Assembly: GCA_024401095.1 (NCBI GenBank)
Contig: JAKSLR010000008.1
Location: forward strand, 1-64,000
Origin: Bacteroidaceae bacterium
Lineage (GTDB): Bacteria > Bacteroidota > Bacteroidia > Bacteroidales > Bacteroidaceae
DNA: 64,000 nucleotides
Reading direction: 5' to 3'
Made by a program: the position numbers and the translations under genes
The notes under the pieces: model-generated
What the model saw: the letters and a program-made list of their open reading frames with translations, nothing else
What the model was told of the DNA's origin: nothing
The model's database searches: none
Part shown: positions 1-8,105 of the stretch, in pieces
Numbering within the stretch: position 1 is the first letter of the stretch
Layout: every line of letters starts with the position of its first letter

Positions 1-1057
1 TAAGTTTCTTGAATGGGGCATAGCTGCGGAGGTTGTCCTGCAGGTGCTCCATGTAGGTCATACCGCTCAGAACGGTCAGGATTCTTGGGAAATTACCTAG
101 GAAACGGAAGGCCCAACTTGCTGCACTTCTTTCTGGCTCTTGACCCTTGAGGATACCTATCACATGGTTTGGCAACTTGGAAAGACGGCCACCCAACAGA
201 GGTTCCATGATGACTACAGGAATCTGTCGCTTGTCAAGTTCTGCATAGAGATACTGTGCAGGAACGTTTCTTCCGCTGGCATGCTCCCAGTCGCAATAGT
301 TCATCTGAATCTGAACGAAGTCCCAATGGTACTTGCCTTCGTCATGAAGCTGAAGCATATAGTCGAAGACCTTTACATCACCGTGGAAAGACCAACCTAG
401 GCGGCGGATCTTGCCCTTCTTCTTTTCCTCTACCAGATAATCCAGTACACCACTTTCAAAGTAGCGCTGGTTCAAGGTAGCCATAGGATCATCGCCACCA
501 CCGATGGAGTGCAGCAGATAATAGTCTATATAGTCTATCTGGAGCTTCTTCATGGAGTTCTCGTACATCTCCTTGGAACGCTGGAAGATAACTTCCGGTG
601 TGTTCTCAGGACGAGCCAGACTCTGGTTGGAGTTCTTGGTTGCTACGAAGATCTTCTCACGAGGCAACTGCTTGATAGCTATACCGGTAGCCTCTTCTGA
701 ACGACCCTGGCAGTATACAGGAGCAGTATCGAAATAGTTTACTCCATGGTCATAGGCATATTTTACCAAGTTATTGATGGTTTCCTGATCCAGAATATCT
801 CCTTCACCATCAGGATTTGGGATGGTAGGCCAGCGCATACAACCGTAACCCAGGATGGAAACCTTTTCATTATCCAGGTTCTCAAAGGAACGGTATTCCA
901 TCTTGTCGGTAGGAATCTCACCGGTAGCTGTACCATTCGGATCATATATCTGCTCTTCAGCCTGCTTGCCGCCACAGCTGGAAAGAGATACACCTGTAGC
1001 TGCAGCTCCTGCCAGACCCAGGGTCTTAAGGAACTCTCTTCTGTCAATATGCTTCAT
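1..1057 (-). CDS. Aldo/keto reductase, Tat-exported lipoprotein type (C-terminus cut by window edge)
   Basis: Reading leftward from ATG at 1057, about 352 residues are visible and the frame is still open at base 1. The N-terminus carries a twin-arginine motif (RREFLK, residues 6-11), a hydrophobic stretch and a cysteine after LSS near residue 28, so it looks like a Tat-exported, probably lipid-anchored oxidoreductase. The body shows aldo/keto reductase features: LGYGCMRWP, a GVNYFDTAPVY segment holding the catalytic Asp and Tyr, and DYIDYYLLH with the catalytic His. Relatives often end in a 4Fe-4S ferredoxin domain, which would lie outside the window. It starts 2 nt after the stop of the polyferredoxin gene, so the two are co-transcribed, and electron transfer between them is a reasonable inference. 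The substrate is unknown. Confidence 0.85.
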   Translation of the reverse strand, partial: MKHIDRREFLKTLGLAGAAATGVSLSSCGGKQAEEQIYDPNGTATGEIPTDKMEYRSFENLDNEKVSILGYGCMRWPTIPNPDGEGDILDQETINNLVKYAYDHGVNYFDTAPVYCQGRSEEATGIAIKQLPREKIFVATKNSNQSLARPENTPEVIFQRSKEMYENSMKKLQIDYIDYYLLHSIGGGDDPMATLNQRYFESGVLDYLVEEKKKGKIRRLGWSFHGDVKVFDYMLQLHDEGKYHWDFVQIQMNYCDWEHASGRNVPAQYLYAELDKRQIPVVIMEPLLGGRLSKLPNHVIGILKGQEPERSAASWAFRFLGNFPRILTVLSGMTYMEHLQDNLRSYAPFKKL

Positions 1058-1059
1058 GA

Positions 1060-2583
1060 TCAGATGGTTTTATGTACTTCGTGACCTTCTACGTAAATAG
1101 CTGACAATGGACGACTTGGGCAGAGGTTCTCACATGCACCACAACCGATACAACGTTCCTCATCTACTACAGGAATCTTGACAGCATTACGCTTTCCTTC
1201 ATCCTCCTTGTTCAGCACAACCATCTGGATAGCACCTGTAGGACAATGGCGCTCACAGTTACCGCAAGTAAATTCTTTTGTGGTAGCCAGACAGTTTGCT
1301 ACAACGACTACTGCATGACCAATCTGAGTAGAGCTCTTCTCTTCCTTTGCAATTGGCTTGATAGCGCCAGCAGGACATACCTCAGAACACTTGGTACATT
1401 CTGGACGGCAATAACCGTTCTCATAGCTGGAATATGGCTGAAGGAATGAATCCAAGCTGGTAGATGGGCGAAGCACGTTGTTAGGACAGTTGCTTACGCA
1501 AAGCTGACAGCCAGTACAGTGCTGAGCCAGATTATTGGCAGAAATAGCACCTGGAGGCACAATCTTAGTCTTGCGCTCTGGCATTACCTTGTCCTCAATT
1601 TCTGCATAACCACCGTCAAGCTTCATTTCCTGAGCCTTTACAGCTGCAGATGCTCCCAAAACTACAGCAGTGGTAATCATGTTGCGAAGGTTGGTATCCA
1701 CCTTCTCTGCTGGCTTCTCGTCAGCCTCTGGAGTAGGGTGAGGAATCTGCTTGTAAGGGTGGCAGTATGCAATGGCATCCTTAGGACACTCCTGCAGACA
1801 GTTACCACAGGTTACACAGCGGGTATAGTCGATGGTAAAGTTACCGTTCTTCTTGTCAATCAGAATAGCCGATGCCTTACAGTTCTTGGCACACTTGTTA
1901 CAGCCGATACACTGGTGCTTGTCGATTACAGGCTTCAACCAAGAGAACTTGGCAGCATACCCCAGTACGGTACCTACAGGACAGATGGTGTTACAGTAAG
2001 TACGGCCACCGATGCATGCGCAAACCACGATGACTGCAAAGGACAGGAATGCTACGATGAGCAGAGGAGTCACCATGAGGTGTGGATCTACGGCATAGAC
2101 AGCATAGCTGCCGTTTTCTTCTGCAATGCCTGCAAAGAAGTTGTTTGCAATGATGTACAGAGGCTGGAGCAGACCATTCACGATTCTACCGTATGCGCTA
2201 TATGGAGCCAACAGCAAGGCAATGCCGTTGAAGCCAGCTACCAGCAGAATGATGAAAGCTACCAGTACAGTCAGACGAAGCCAAGTCTTAGGCTTGCTGT
2301 AAGAATATGGGTTCTTTTTCTTGAACAGGCAGGAAATCCAAGCTACGATATCCTGGAATACACCCATAGGACAGATTACAGAGCAGTAGATACGACCCAG
2401 TAAAAGTGTTAAGGCAAGAACAATGACTATTGGGATAATGCTTAATCCCAAGACTGCTGGAAGAAACTGTAATTTCGCCATCCATCCGAAGAGGCTGGTC
2501 ATAGTTCCGGTAAAATCAAGGAACAGACCTGTGATACACAGGAAGAAGATAGCAGCAAGTGCTATTCTGACTTTCTTTAACAT
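1060..2583 (-). CDS. Membrane polyferredoxin (NapH/CcoG-like 4Fe-4S protein)
   Basis: A 507-aa protein. The first 200 or so residues hold about four to five hydrophobic helices, with cysteine motifs CSVICPMG and CNTICPVG typical of the NapH/RdxA membrane ferredoxin family. The soluble part has successive cluster motifs: CIGCNKCAKNC, CVTCGNCLQECP, CTGCQLCVSNCP, a CTKCSEVCP region, CGNCERHCP and CIGCGACENLCP, enough for several 4Fe-4S clusters. It probably carries electrons across or along the inner membrane to a periplasmic partner. The aldo/keto reductase starting 2 nt downstream is the obvious candidate. A leftward promoter with -7 box TATATTTG lies at 2618-2625. The electron donor cannot be told from sequence. 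Confidence 0.85.
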   Translation of the reverse strand: MLKKVRIALAAIFFLCITGLFLDFTGTMTSLFGWMAKLQFLPAVLGLSIIPIVIVLALTLLLGRIYCSVICPMGVFQDIVAWISCLFKKKNPYSYSKPKTWLRLTVLVAFIILLVAGFNGIALLLAPYSAYGRIVNGLLQPLYIIANNFFAGIAEENGSYAVYAVDPHLMVTPLLIVAFLSFAVIVVCACIGGRTYCNTICPVGTVLGYAAKFSWLKPVIDKHQCIGCNKCAKNCKASAILIDKKNGNFTIDYTRCVTCGNCLQECPKDAIAYCHPYKQIPHPTPEADEKPAEKVDTNLRNMITTAVVLGASAAVKAQEMKLDGGYAEIEDKVMPERKTKIVPPGAISANNLAQHCTGCQLCVSNCPNNVLRPSTSLDSFLQPYSSYENGYCRPECTKCSEVCPAGAIKPIAKEEKSSTQIGHAVVVVANCLATTKEFTCGNCERHCPTGAIQMVVLNKEDEGKRNAVKIPVVDEERCIGCGACENLCPSRPLSAIYVEGHEVHKTI

Positions 2584-2617
2584 AAGAATTATTAGTTTGT
2601 TTTATTAATTGATTTTG

Positions 2618-2625
2618 CAAATATA
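2618..2625 (-). promoter_or_regulatory. Promoter -7 box (TATATTTG) for the polyferredoxin operon
   Basis: On the minus strand this reads TATATTTG, an exact TAnnTTTG Bacteroidetes -7 element, 35 nt before the polyferredoxin start codon. No clear -33 TTG is visible at the usual distance. Confidence 0.55.
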
Positions 2626-2722
2626 AAATAAAAAAAGCTATTTTGACTTATCTTTTTTACCTTATTATTTATATAAATCGCTTTTTTTTCTATAGGAAAA
2701 TGAATTATTAATAGAAATCTTT

Positions 2723-2730
2723 TATTTTTG
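2723..2730 (+). promoter_or_regulatory. Promoter -7 box (TATTTTTG) for the hybrid sensor gene
   Basis: TATTTTTG matches TAnnTTTG and lies 56 nt before the preferred ATG at 2786. A TTG start at 2738 would lie almost on the predicted transcription start, which argues for the ATG. The -33 element is not obvious. Confidence 0.5.
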
Positions 2731-2785
2731 CAAACAATTGGTAAAGATTCGTTACATATCTATAATCATTACTATTAAAACACCA

Positions 2786-5587
2786 ATGCGAGCAAGCGGA
2801 TTATTATTTATAATTGGTTTTCTTTTGTTTCTTTGCGGTTGCCAGCAGCATACTCCAGAACCTGTCTATACAGACAGACAGAGACTGATGTTGGATACAA
2901 CGGATAATCACACCACCAATATTGATTCTCTTAAGAGATTTGTAATCAAATATCAAGAGCTTGGCGATAAAGAGCGCGAAATGGCTGCTTTTGCAGAACT
3001 GGGGCATTCTTACATGTCGGCCAGCAGATATAACGAAGCCATTGAAGCTCATAAGGAAGAATTAGCATTGGCAGAAAGTCTTCAGGATACTTTAATGTTA
3101 GCTACCTGTCTCAATGATTTAGGAACAAATTATCGACGAATCAGCCATTATTATGAAGCTTTGGAGAGTCATTTGCGTGCCGTAGAAGTTGCTTCACCTG
3201 CATACGGTAAAGACAGGGATAAATTATTAAAGTGTCAAGCTGTAGGAAATAATGGATTGGGTAATATCTACTTGAAGTTAGGGAATTATTCGTTTGCTAC
3301 CAATTACCTGAACAAAGCGTTAGAGATAGAGAAGCAACTCGGAAGTAATCTGGGTATGAATGTAGATTATTCAAATCTTGGAATGGTCTATGAGAAGAAG
3401 GAGATGTATGATTCTGCCATGATCTGCTTTGAAAAGGCTTTCACGCATGCTAAACTCTGTGATTCCAAGACAGGTATTGCCTATGGACACATGAACTTCG
3501 GCCGTATCTATAAGTATCAGAAAGACAACAAGAAAGCTACAGAAGAGTTTTTGCTTGCCATGGAATATATTAACAAGGATATTGACAAATGGTTATGGCT
3601 TCAACCTTGTATTGCTACAGCAGATATTTTTGTATCTACTGGTGACACCCAAAATGCAGAAAAATATCTAGGAATGGCAGCCGATGTGATTAAGACTCTT
3701 GGTTCTAGCGAATATTATTCCCAGATAGCTAATCTGTATGCTGAACATTATAAGAATTTGGGCCAGACTGAAAAGGCCTTAGAATTTGCACAGATTTCCC
3801 AACAGATTACGGACTCTCTCTTGAGCCGACAGAATTTAATGGAACTTGAAAATCTGAGAGACCAGATAACTACTAGACAGTCTGAACGGAAGATTGCAGC
3901 CACTCAATTACAACTTGCACAAGAAAAGAATAAAAAGTGGTTTTATTTGATTTGCTTCTTTGTGGCTGTTATCATTACTACTTTGTCTGTATTGTATTTC
4001 AGAATGCGTACCCGCACTTATAAGATGCAGAAAGAGCTGAACAGAATGCGCGAACGATTCTTTACGAACATTACCCATGAGTTCCGCACACCGTTGACCA
4101 TTATCATGGGAAAGGGTCAGGAATTGATAGACTCAACGATAGATCCTAACCAAGTCAAGGAAACAGGCAAGATGATCGTTCATCACGGACAGAACATGCT
4201 TTCATTGGTCAATCAACTGATGGACATTGCTAAGGTTACTTCTACTGTAGCTTCTCCGGAATGGAGGCATGGAAATCTGGTTCCCTATCTTCACATGATA
4301 GTTGAGGAATATAGCCATTTGGCACAACAAAAGCATATCAGTCTCTTGTTTGAATCCAAAGACATGAATATTGAAGCAGACGTTGTACCGGACTATATTC
4401 ATAAAATTGTCTCTAATCTGGTAGGCAATGCTTTAAAATTTACACCAGAAAACGGGCAAGTGAAACTATCCTTGTCTACACAAGATAATAGGATTCATCT
4501 TTCTGTTTCTGATACAGGTATCGGTATTGCTCCAGAATCACAACGAAATGTCTTTAATGTCTTTTATCAGGAACGTCGTGATACCCAACATATCGGAACG
4601 GGAGTAGGTCTAGCTCTTGTGCGTGAATTGGTACAAGCCTCTGGAGGTACCATTTCCTTGGAAAGTGAATTGAATAAAGGTGCTACTTTCCATATTGACC
4701 TTCCGCTGACGCATGGAAACAGCCAGTACGAATCTCTTGAGAGTGAACCGTTGTCATTGGTAACTGTTCCTTCAGTTGAAGCTGAACACTCGTTGTCTGA
4801 TTCTACTTTGAGTACATCTAAGCAAAAGGTGCTTATTGTAGAAGATAATGCTGATGTAGCCCGATTCATTGGTGAAACCCTGAAAAAAAGATATAGTTTG
4901 TACTATGCCCAGAATGGGTCAGACGGTCTTCGCAAGGCAGAAGAACTTATTCCGGATATTATTCTTACCGATCTTTTGATGCCTGAGATGGATGGTTTAG
5001 AGATGTGTAAAGCCATTCGCTCTTCTCAAAAGACAAGTACGATTCCTATTATCATTATTACAGCCTTGACCTCACAAGATGAGTTGGAGAAAGGTTTGCG
5101 TGCCGGTGCAAATGCCTATATTTACAAACCTTTCAGTGGTAATGAACTCCGCATTCGTGTAGAATGGATCTTGACAGAACGTCGTATGCTCCAGGAAAAG
5201 TATCAGCTGGCTGCGAATCAGGTAAAGAATATGAAGAATGGCTTGCCAGGTGAGGACCTGCAGCTTATCAGTAAGTTCACTAATCTTGTCTATGACCAGA
5301 TGCGTGATGTAGATATCAATATTGATGTGCTAGCACTAGAGATGTGTATGTCGAAAAGTACTCTTCGCAAGCGTATTTCCGACATTACAGGCGATTCTCT
5401 CAATAATTACATTACAAAGATTAGAGTAGACTATGCACAGCAATTATTAAAGCGTTCCGTAGACCTTTCGGTGGGTGAAATAGCCTTACGATGTGGGTTC
5501 AGTGATCAGGCCTACTTCAGCCGTATATTTAAGCAGTTCACTGGCATTTCACCTCTGCAATACAGAAAAAACATTACCGATTTATAA
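2786..5587 (+). CDS. Hybrid sensor: TPR, histidine kinase, receiver and AraC-type DNA-binding domains
   Basis: A protein of 933 aa from ATG 2786; the frame is open upstream to a TTG at 2738, but only the ATG gives a good signal sequence. Order of parts: hydrophobic signal ending in LFLCGC (possible lipobox), tetratricopeptide repeats about 45-325, coiled coil, one membrane helix about 385-405, HisKA with the phosphoacceptor His about 431 in NITHEFRTP, HATPase with DTGIGI and GTGVGLAL, receiver with Asp about 729 in ILTDLLMP and Lys about 781, and an AraC helix-turn-helix about 834-929. It resembles Bacteroides hybrid two-component systems but uses periplasmic TPRs rather than a beta-propeller sensor. 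No SusCD pair is adjacent, so the target is unknown. Confidence 0.9.
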   Translation: MRASGLLFIIGFLLFLCGCQQHTPEPVYTDRQRLMLDTTDNHTTNIDSLKRFVIKYQELGDKEREMAAFAELGHSYMSASRYNEAIEAHKEELALAESLQDTLMLATCLNDLGTNYRRISHYYEALESHLRAVEVASPAYGKDRDKLLKCQAVGNNGLGNIYLKLGNYSFATNYLNKALEIEKQLGSNLGMNVDYSNLGMVYEKKEMYDSAMICFEKAFTHAKLCDSKTGIAYGHMNFGRIYKYQKDNKKATEEFLLAMEYINKDIDKWLWLQPCIATADIFVSTGDTQNAEKYLGMAADVIKTLGSSEYYSQIANLYAEHYKNLGQTEKALEFAQISQQITDSLLSRQNLMELENLRDQITTRQSERKIAATQLQLAQEKNKKWFYLICFFVAVIITTLSVLYFRMRTRTYKMQKELNRMRERFFTNITHEFRTPLTIIMGKGQELIDSTIDPNQVKETGKMIVHHGQNMLSLVNQLMDIAKVTSTVASPEWRHGNLVPYLHMIVEEYSHLAQQKHISLLFESKDMNIEADVVPDYIHKIVSNLVGNALKFTPENGQVKLSLSTQDNRIHLSVSDTGIGIAPESQRNVFNVFYQERRDTQHIGTGVGLALVRELVQASGGTISLESELNKGATFHIDLPLTHGNSQYESLESEPLSLVTVPSVEAEHSLSDSTLSTSKQKVLIVEDNADVARFIGETLKKRYSLYYAQNGSDGLRKAEELIPDIILTDLLMPEMDGLEMCKAIRSSQKTSTIPIIIITALTSQDELEKGLRAGANAYIYKPFSGNELRIRVEWILTERRMLQEKYQLAANQVKNMKNGLPGEDLQLISKFTNLVYDQMRDVDINIDVLALEMCMSKSTLRKRISDITGDSLNNYITKIRVDYAQQLLKRSVDLSVGEIALRCGFSDQAYFSRIFKQFTGISPLQYRKNITDL

Positions 5588-5604
5588 GCGTTGGAAAGAA
5601 AAAA

Positions 5605-5655
5605 GAAACTGTATCACCAGATTTTGAGATTTGAGAGGCGTGGTGATACAGTTTC
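5605..5655. terminator. Perfect 15-bp inverted repeat downstream of the hybrid sensor
   Basis: GAAACTGTATCACCA (5605-5619) pairs without mismatch with TGGTGATACAGTTTC (5641-5655) around a 21-nt loop. It begins 17 nt after the stop codon. There is no T run after it on the plus strand, whereas on the minus strand it is followed by a T-rich tract. It may be the terminator or 3' stabiliser of the sensor mRNA, or it may stop leftward transcription. Confidence 0.6.
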
Positions 5656-5906
5656 GTCTGTAAAATGTAATAATGAAATGTAAGTGTGATACTTTTTCTT
5701 GTGTAACGTAAAGTATATGTGAGCTTCAGTTTCTTTATTGCAAATATAATCTAATCTTTTTTATTTTCTTTGGATTATTTGTTTTTTGTATTTCTGATTT
5801 TTGGATTATCTAATCTTTTTTTAAATTTAATCTTTTGATTTATAGATTTATAATTAATCAAAAAATAGGTTTGCGAAAAATTTGTGTGTAAATATTTTTC
5901 TATTTG

Positions 5907-5938
5907 TTTGGAAATTATGAAATAATTATGTATATTTG
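5907..5938 (+). promoter_or_regulatory. Consensus promoter with no annotated gene downstream
   Basis: TTTG (5907-5910), a 20-nt spacer, then TATATTTG (5931-5938): a near-perfect Bacteroidetes housekeeping promoter pointing right. The next gene (6080-6691) is on the opposite strand, so this promoter must drive a short transcript. Confidence 0.65.
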
Positions 5939-5944
5939 CAGTAA

Positions 5945-6083
5945 ATTAATGTTTTGATGTAGTGTTATAGAGAATGTAATGTGATTTTTGAATCAGTGTA
6001 ACGTTAGTAATTCTTCATAGTTAATAATGATTTTACAACGATACAAAAAAGAAGCCCCGCTGTGAAGCGAGGCTTCTTTTTAT
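5945..6083 (+). ncRNA. Candidate small RNA of about 140 nt
   Basis: Defined by a consensus promoter (5907-5938) and by the hairpin with T run at 6045-6082. In between, every ATG is followed quickly by a stop; the longest plus-strand frame is 12 codons (from 6027 into the hairpin), so a protein product is unlikely. The hairpin stem has one C-A mismatch when read as plus-strand RNA but a G-U pair as minus-strand RNA. It may therefore have evolved mainly as the terminator of the facing gene and be used in both directions. No known RNA family was recognised. Confidence 0.4.
6045..6082 (-). terminator. Rho-independent terminator, probably bidirectional
   Basis: AAGAAGCCCCGC (6049-6060) faces GCGAGGCTTCTT (6067-6078) across a 6-nt loop, with A and T runs on the two sides. 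As minus-strand RNA the only imperfect pair is U-G, so it best fits termination of the leftward YiiX-like gene, whose stop codon (6080-6082) touches it. Confidence 0.85.
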
Positions 6084-6691
6084 TTTATACAAAGTTTCGT
6101 TATTTTTTCAGATTTGGATAAGTCGTTTGGATTTGTACCAGCAACACCTTCTGGAATCTCCATGTTGTTTTTTTGAAACAGTTCAATCCAGAACTGAGGC
6201 ATATTCCCGTCTTCATCTCTGAAATTCATGGGCTGAGATTTAAAGATTGGTTTTCCTTCCGGATCCAGATAGCATTCATAGACCAGTTCACTACAATACA
6301 TTTTACCGTTGTCTGGCAAGTAGAAATAGTCGTAAGGTTGTCCGATGTATTTTTTAGCCTTAAGAATGATTTCTTCCGGATCAATCTCACCGCTTACAAC
6401 CCGATAATAATCCAGTTGCTTATCATCCGTCTTAAAGCTGTCTAGAGGTGTCATGACCACACCGTTTTCCGAAGATGCTTCTATGACATAGATGTTTCCA
6501 TCGTCCTCACAGTCTATGATTCCCACATGGGTATAGCTTGTCAATGAATCGGCTGTTGATGCAGAGATTGCCTTAGAAAAAGCAGATTCTCCTTTTGAAA
6601 CAAATACTAAGTCACCAGTCTGCAGTCTGTCTTTCATATCATTGCATGCACATAGAAGGCAAGTTGTTAATAGTAAGGCTACTTTTTTCAT
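6080..6691 (-). CDS. YiiX/YebB-like NlpC/P60-superfamily cysteine hydrolase, lipoprotein
   Basis: A 203-aa protein with a lipoprotein signal (MKKVALLLTTCLLCAC, lipid Cys about residue 16). The permuted papain-like fold of the YiiX group is suggested by TGDLVFVSKG near the N-terminus, a THVGIID motif with the conserved His, and YCSELVYECY with the catalytic Cys. It probably hydrolyses an amide or ester bond in the cell envelope; the substrate is unknown for most of the family. It has its own promoter (TATATTTG on the minus strand at 6718-6725) and terminator, so it is a single-gene unit convergent with the hybrid sensor. Confidence 0.8.
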   Translation of the reverse strand: MKKVALLLTTCLLCACNDMKDRLQTGDLVFVSKGESAFSKAISASTADSLTSYTHVGIIDCEDDGNIYVIEASSENGVVMTPLDSFKTDDKQLDYYRVVSGEIDPEEIILKAKKYIGQPYDYFYLPDNGKMYCSELVYECYLDPEGKPIFKSQPMNFRDEDGNMPQFWIELFQKNNMEIPEGVAGTNPNDLSKSEKITKLCIK

Positions 6692-6717
6692 GGATGATCT
6701 GATAAATAATCCTGTTG

Positions 6718-6725
6718 CAAATATA
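6718..6725 (-). promoter_or_regulatory. Promoter -7 box (TATATTTG) for the YiiX-like gene
   Basis: An exact TAnnTTTG match on the minus strand, 26 nt before the start codon at 6691. Confidence 0.55.
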
Positions 6726-6817
6726 CGTCTTTTTACCTAGAATGAGGCTATTTTCGGGAAGAAATAACGGAATTCAGATTTCAATGAATGAGAGAAGAGA
6801 ATAATTGTTTCAAAAAT

Positions 6818-6847
6818 TTTGTAGCTCCTATAATTTCTCTATTTTTG
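6818..6847 (+). promoter_or_regulatory. Promoter for the PAP2 phosphatase gene
   Basis: TTTG (6818-6821), an 18-nt spacer, then TATTTTTG (6840-6847). Both elements match the Bacteroidetes consensus, and the box ends 35 nt before the ATG at 6883. Confidence 0.7.
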
Positions 6848-6882
6848 CATTTAATTTTCTAAAATAGTAGAATCAAAGTAAA

Positions 6883-7440
6883 ATGTATAAAAGAATAGCC
6901 TTTCCACTATCCCTCATGATGATAGCCTTGCTTATCGTCTGCTTTGATTCTTTGTGGGAAATAAACCTGTTTATCAGGCAGTGTGTCATGGAGAATATTC
7001 ATGGGCATTGGGTTATCGATAATTACATGCAATATTTGCCTCTGGTTGTGTTCCTGGTTCTCCCTGGTGAACACAAGTGGTGGCATCGTATTCTTTTGGC
7101 TCTGGTTTGTATCTTGCTTATGCAAGGTATTTCAGAAAGCTTGAAGTCTATCACACACATTCTTCGTCCCGATGGAAGTACCTATAACAGTTTCCCTTCC
7201 GGACATACAGGAACCGCATTTGTCTGTGCCTCCCTGCTAGCTTTTGAATGTAAAAAAAGAAGAGGACTCAAAACGGTAGGCTATATCGTTGCGCTGGCCA
7301 CAGGTATGATGAGAATGATAAACAACAGACATTGGTTGAGTGATGTCTTGTTCGGTGCAGGACTTGGCATTCTCACTGTCATTGTAATCTGTTGGATCTA
7401 TGAAAAATACGTTATGAAACTGTCAAACAATGGAAAGTAA
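6883..7440 (+). CDS. PAP2-family membrane phosphatase
   Basis: A 185-aa integral membrane protein with about five hydrophobic helices. The three phosphatidic acid phosphatase motifs are present: KSITHILRP (residues about 87-95), FPSGHT (about 104-109) and INNRHWLSDV (about 146-155), including the catalytic histidines. It probably removes a phosphate from a lipid such as undecaprenyl pyrophosphate, phosphatidylglycerol phosphate or lipid A on the periplasmic side; the substrate cannot be chosen from sequence. It is followed after 56 nt by a small exported protein and then pncB, all on the same strand. Confidence 0.88.
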   Translation: MYKRIAFPLSLMMIALLIVCFDSLWEINLFIRQCVMENIHGHWVIDNYMQYLPLVVFLVLPGEHKWWHRILLALVCILLMQGISESLKSITHILRPDGSTYNSFPSGHTGTAFVCASLLAFECKKRRGLKTVGYIVALATGMMRMINNRHWLSDVLFGAGLGILTVIVICWIYEKYVMKLSNNGK

Positions 7441-7496
7441 CAGGTGTGGTAGTAGATACTTTCACTCCTGCACGAGAAGATTTTATTCAATGAAAA

Positions 7497-8072
7497 ATGA
7501 GAGCTTATAAAGGTCTTTTGTTGCTATTGGGGTGGATTCTTTCCACACTTACCCTAAGTGCCCAAACTACTCAGGCTGAAGCCCGGAAAGTTTGGGAAGA
7601 ATATGTCCAGAACAAGAAGGAGCTATCTGAGGAAGAACTTGAGATGGACGAACGTAACATTTTGAGAGTCGAAATGTTATCACCTGAAGAATTACTAGTT
7701 ATGACCAGTGAGGAGGAAATAAATCTGACGGCAAAAGAGTTCCGTGAATTTATTCAGTATTTTCTCTATAATCCAGATTTGCTTGAGTCTTATCCCGAGA
7801 AGAAGGACAAGAAATTCCCTCATATCGGCGAACAGGAAGTACTGTCAAGACACGTGATTTATTTCCTGTATGAAAAGCACCTTGACAAGAAGTCTGTGGA
7901 TTTCTGCATCCATGAAATGGTAGCAGCCTATATGGACTTGAGAAATAATATTGCACAAGGCCTTTATGAGAAAGACCTTAAGCTTCTTGATGCAGCCACC
8001 CAGAAAGAAATCATGGAGTGCTATCCGCTTTCTATTGAAGTCAGTGATTACGATGAGACTGAAGAAGGCTAG
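7497..8072 (+). CDS. Exported hypothetical protein, glutamate-rich, helical
   Basis: A 191-aa protein starting MRAYKGLLLLLGWILSTLTLSAQ, a clear signal peptide with likely cleavage after LSA. The mature part is strongly acidic and looks all-helical (runs such as SEEELEMDE and TSEEEIN). No catalytic motif was recognised. An upstream ATG at 7490-7492 leads to an early stop, so 7497 is the start. It lies between the PAP2 gene and pncB (33 nt before pncB), probably in one transcript. Function unknown. Confidence 0.75.
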   Translation: MRAYKGLLLLLGWILSTLTLSAQTTQAEARKVWEEYVQNKKELSEEELEMDERNILRVEMLSPEELLVMTSEEEINLTAKEFREFIQYFLYNPDLLESYPEKKDKKFPHIGEQEVLSRHVIYFLYEKHLDKKSVDFCIHEMVAAYMDLRNNIAQGLYEKDLKLLDAATQKEIMECYPLSIEVSDYDETEEG

Positions 8073-8105
8073 ATGACTGTCGTATAAAATCTAAAAAATA
8101 ATATC

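Noticed and set aside
1519-2403. 294-codon open frame on the plus strand
   Set aside because: It lies wholly inside the polyferredoxin gene on the other strand; the latter has six well-formed Fe-S motifs, so this is a shadow frame.
2738-2785. TTG start of the hybrid sensor giving 16 extra residues
   Set aside because: It lies within 10 nt of the -7 box, and the extra residues would precede a complete signal sequence that starts at ATG 2786.
5945-6083. The orphan transcript considered as 6S RNA or a riboswitch
   Set aside because: Too short and without the long internal-bubble hairpin of 6S RNA; no downstream gene on the same strand for a riboswitch to control.
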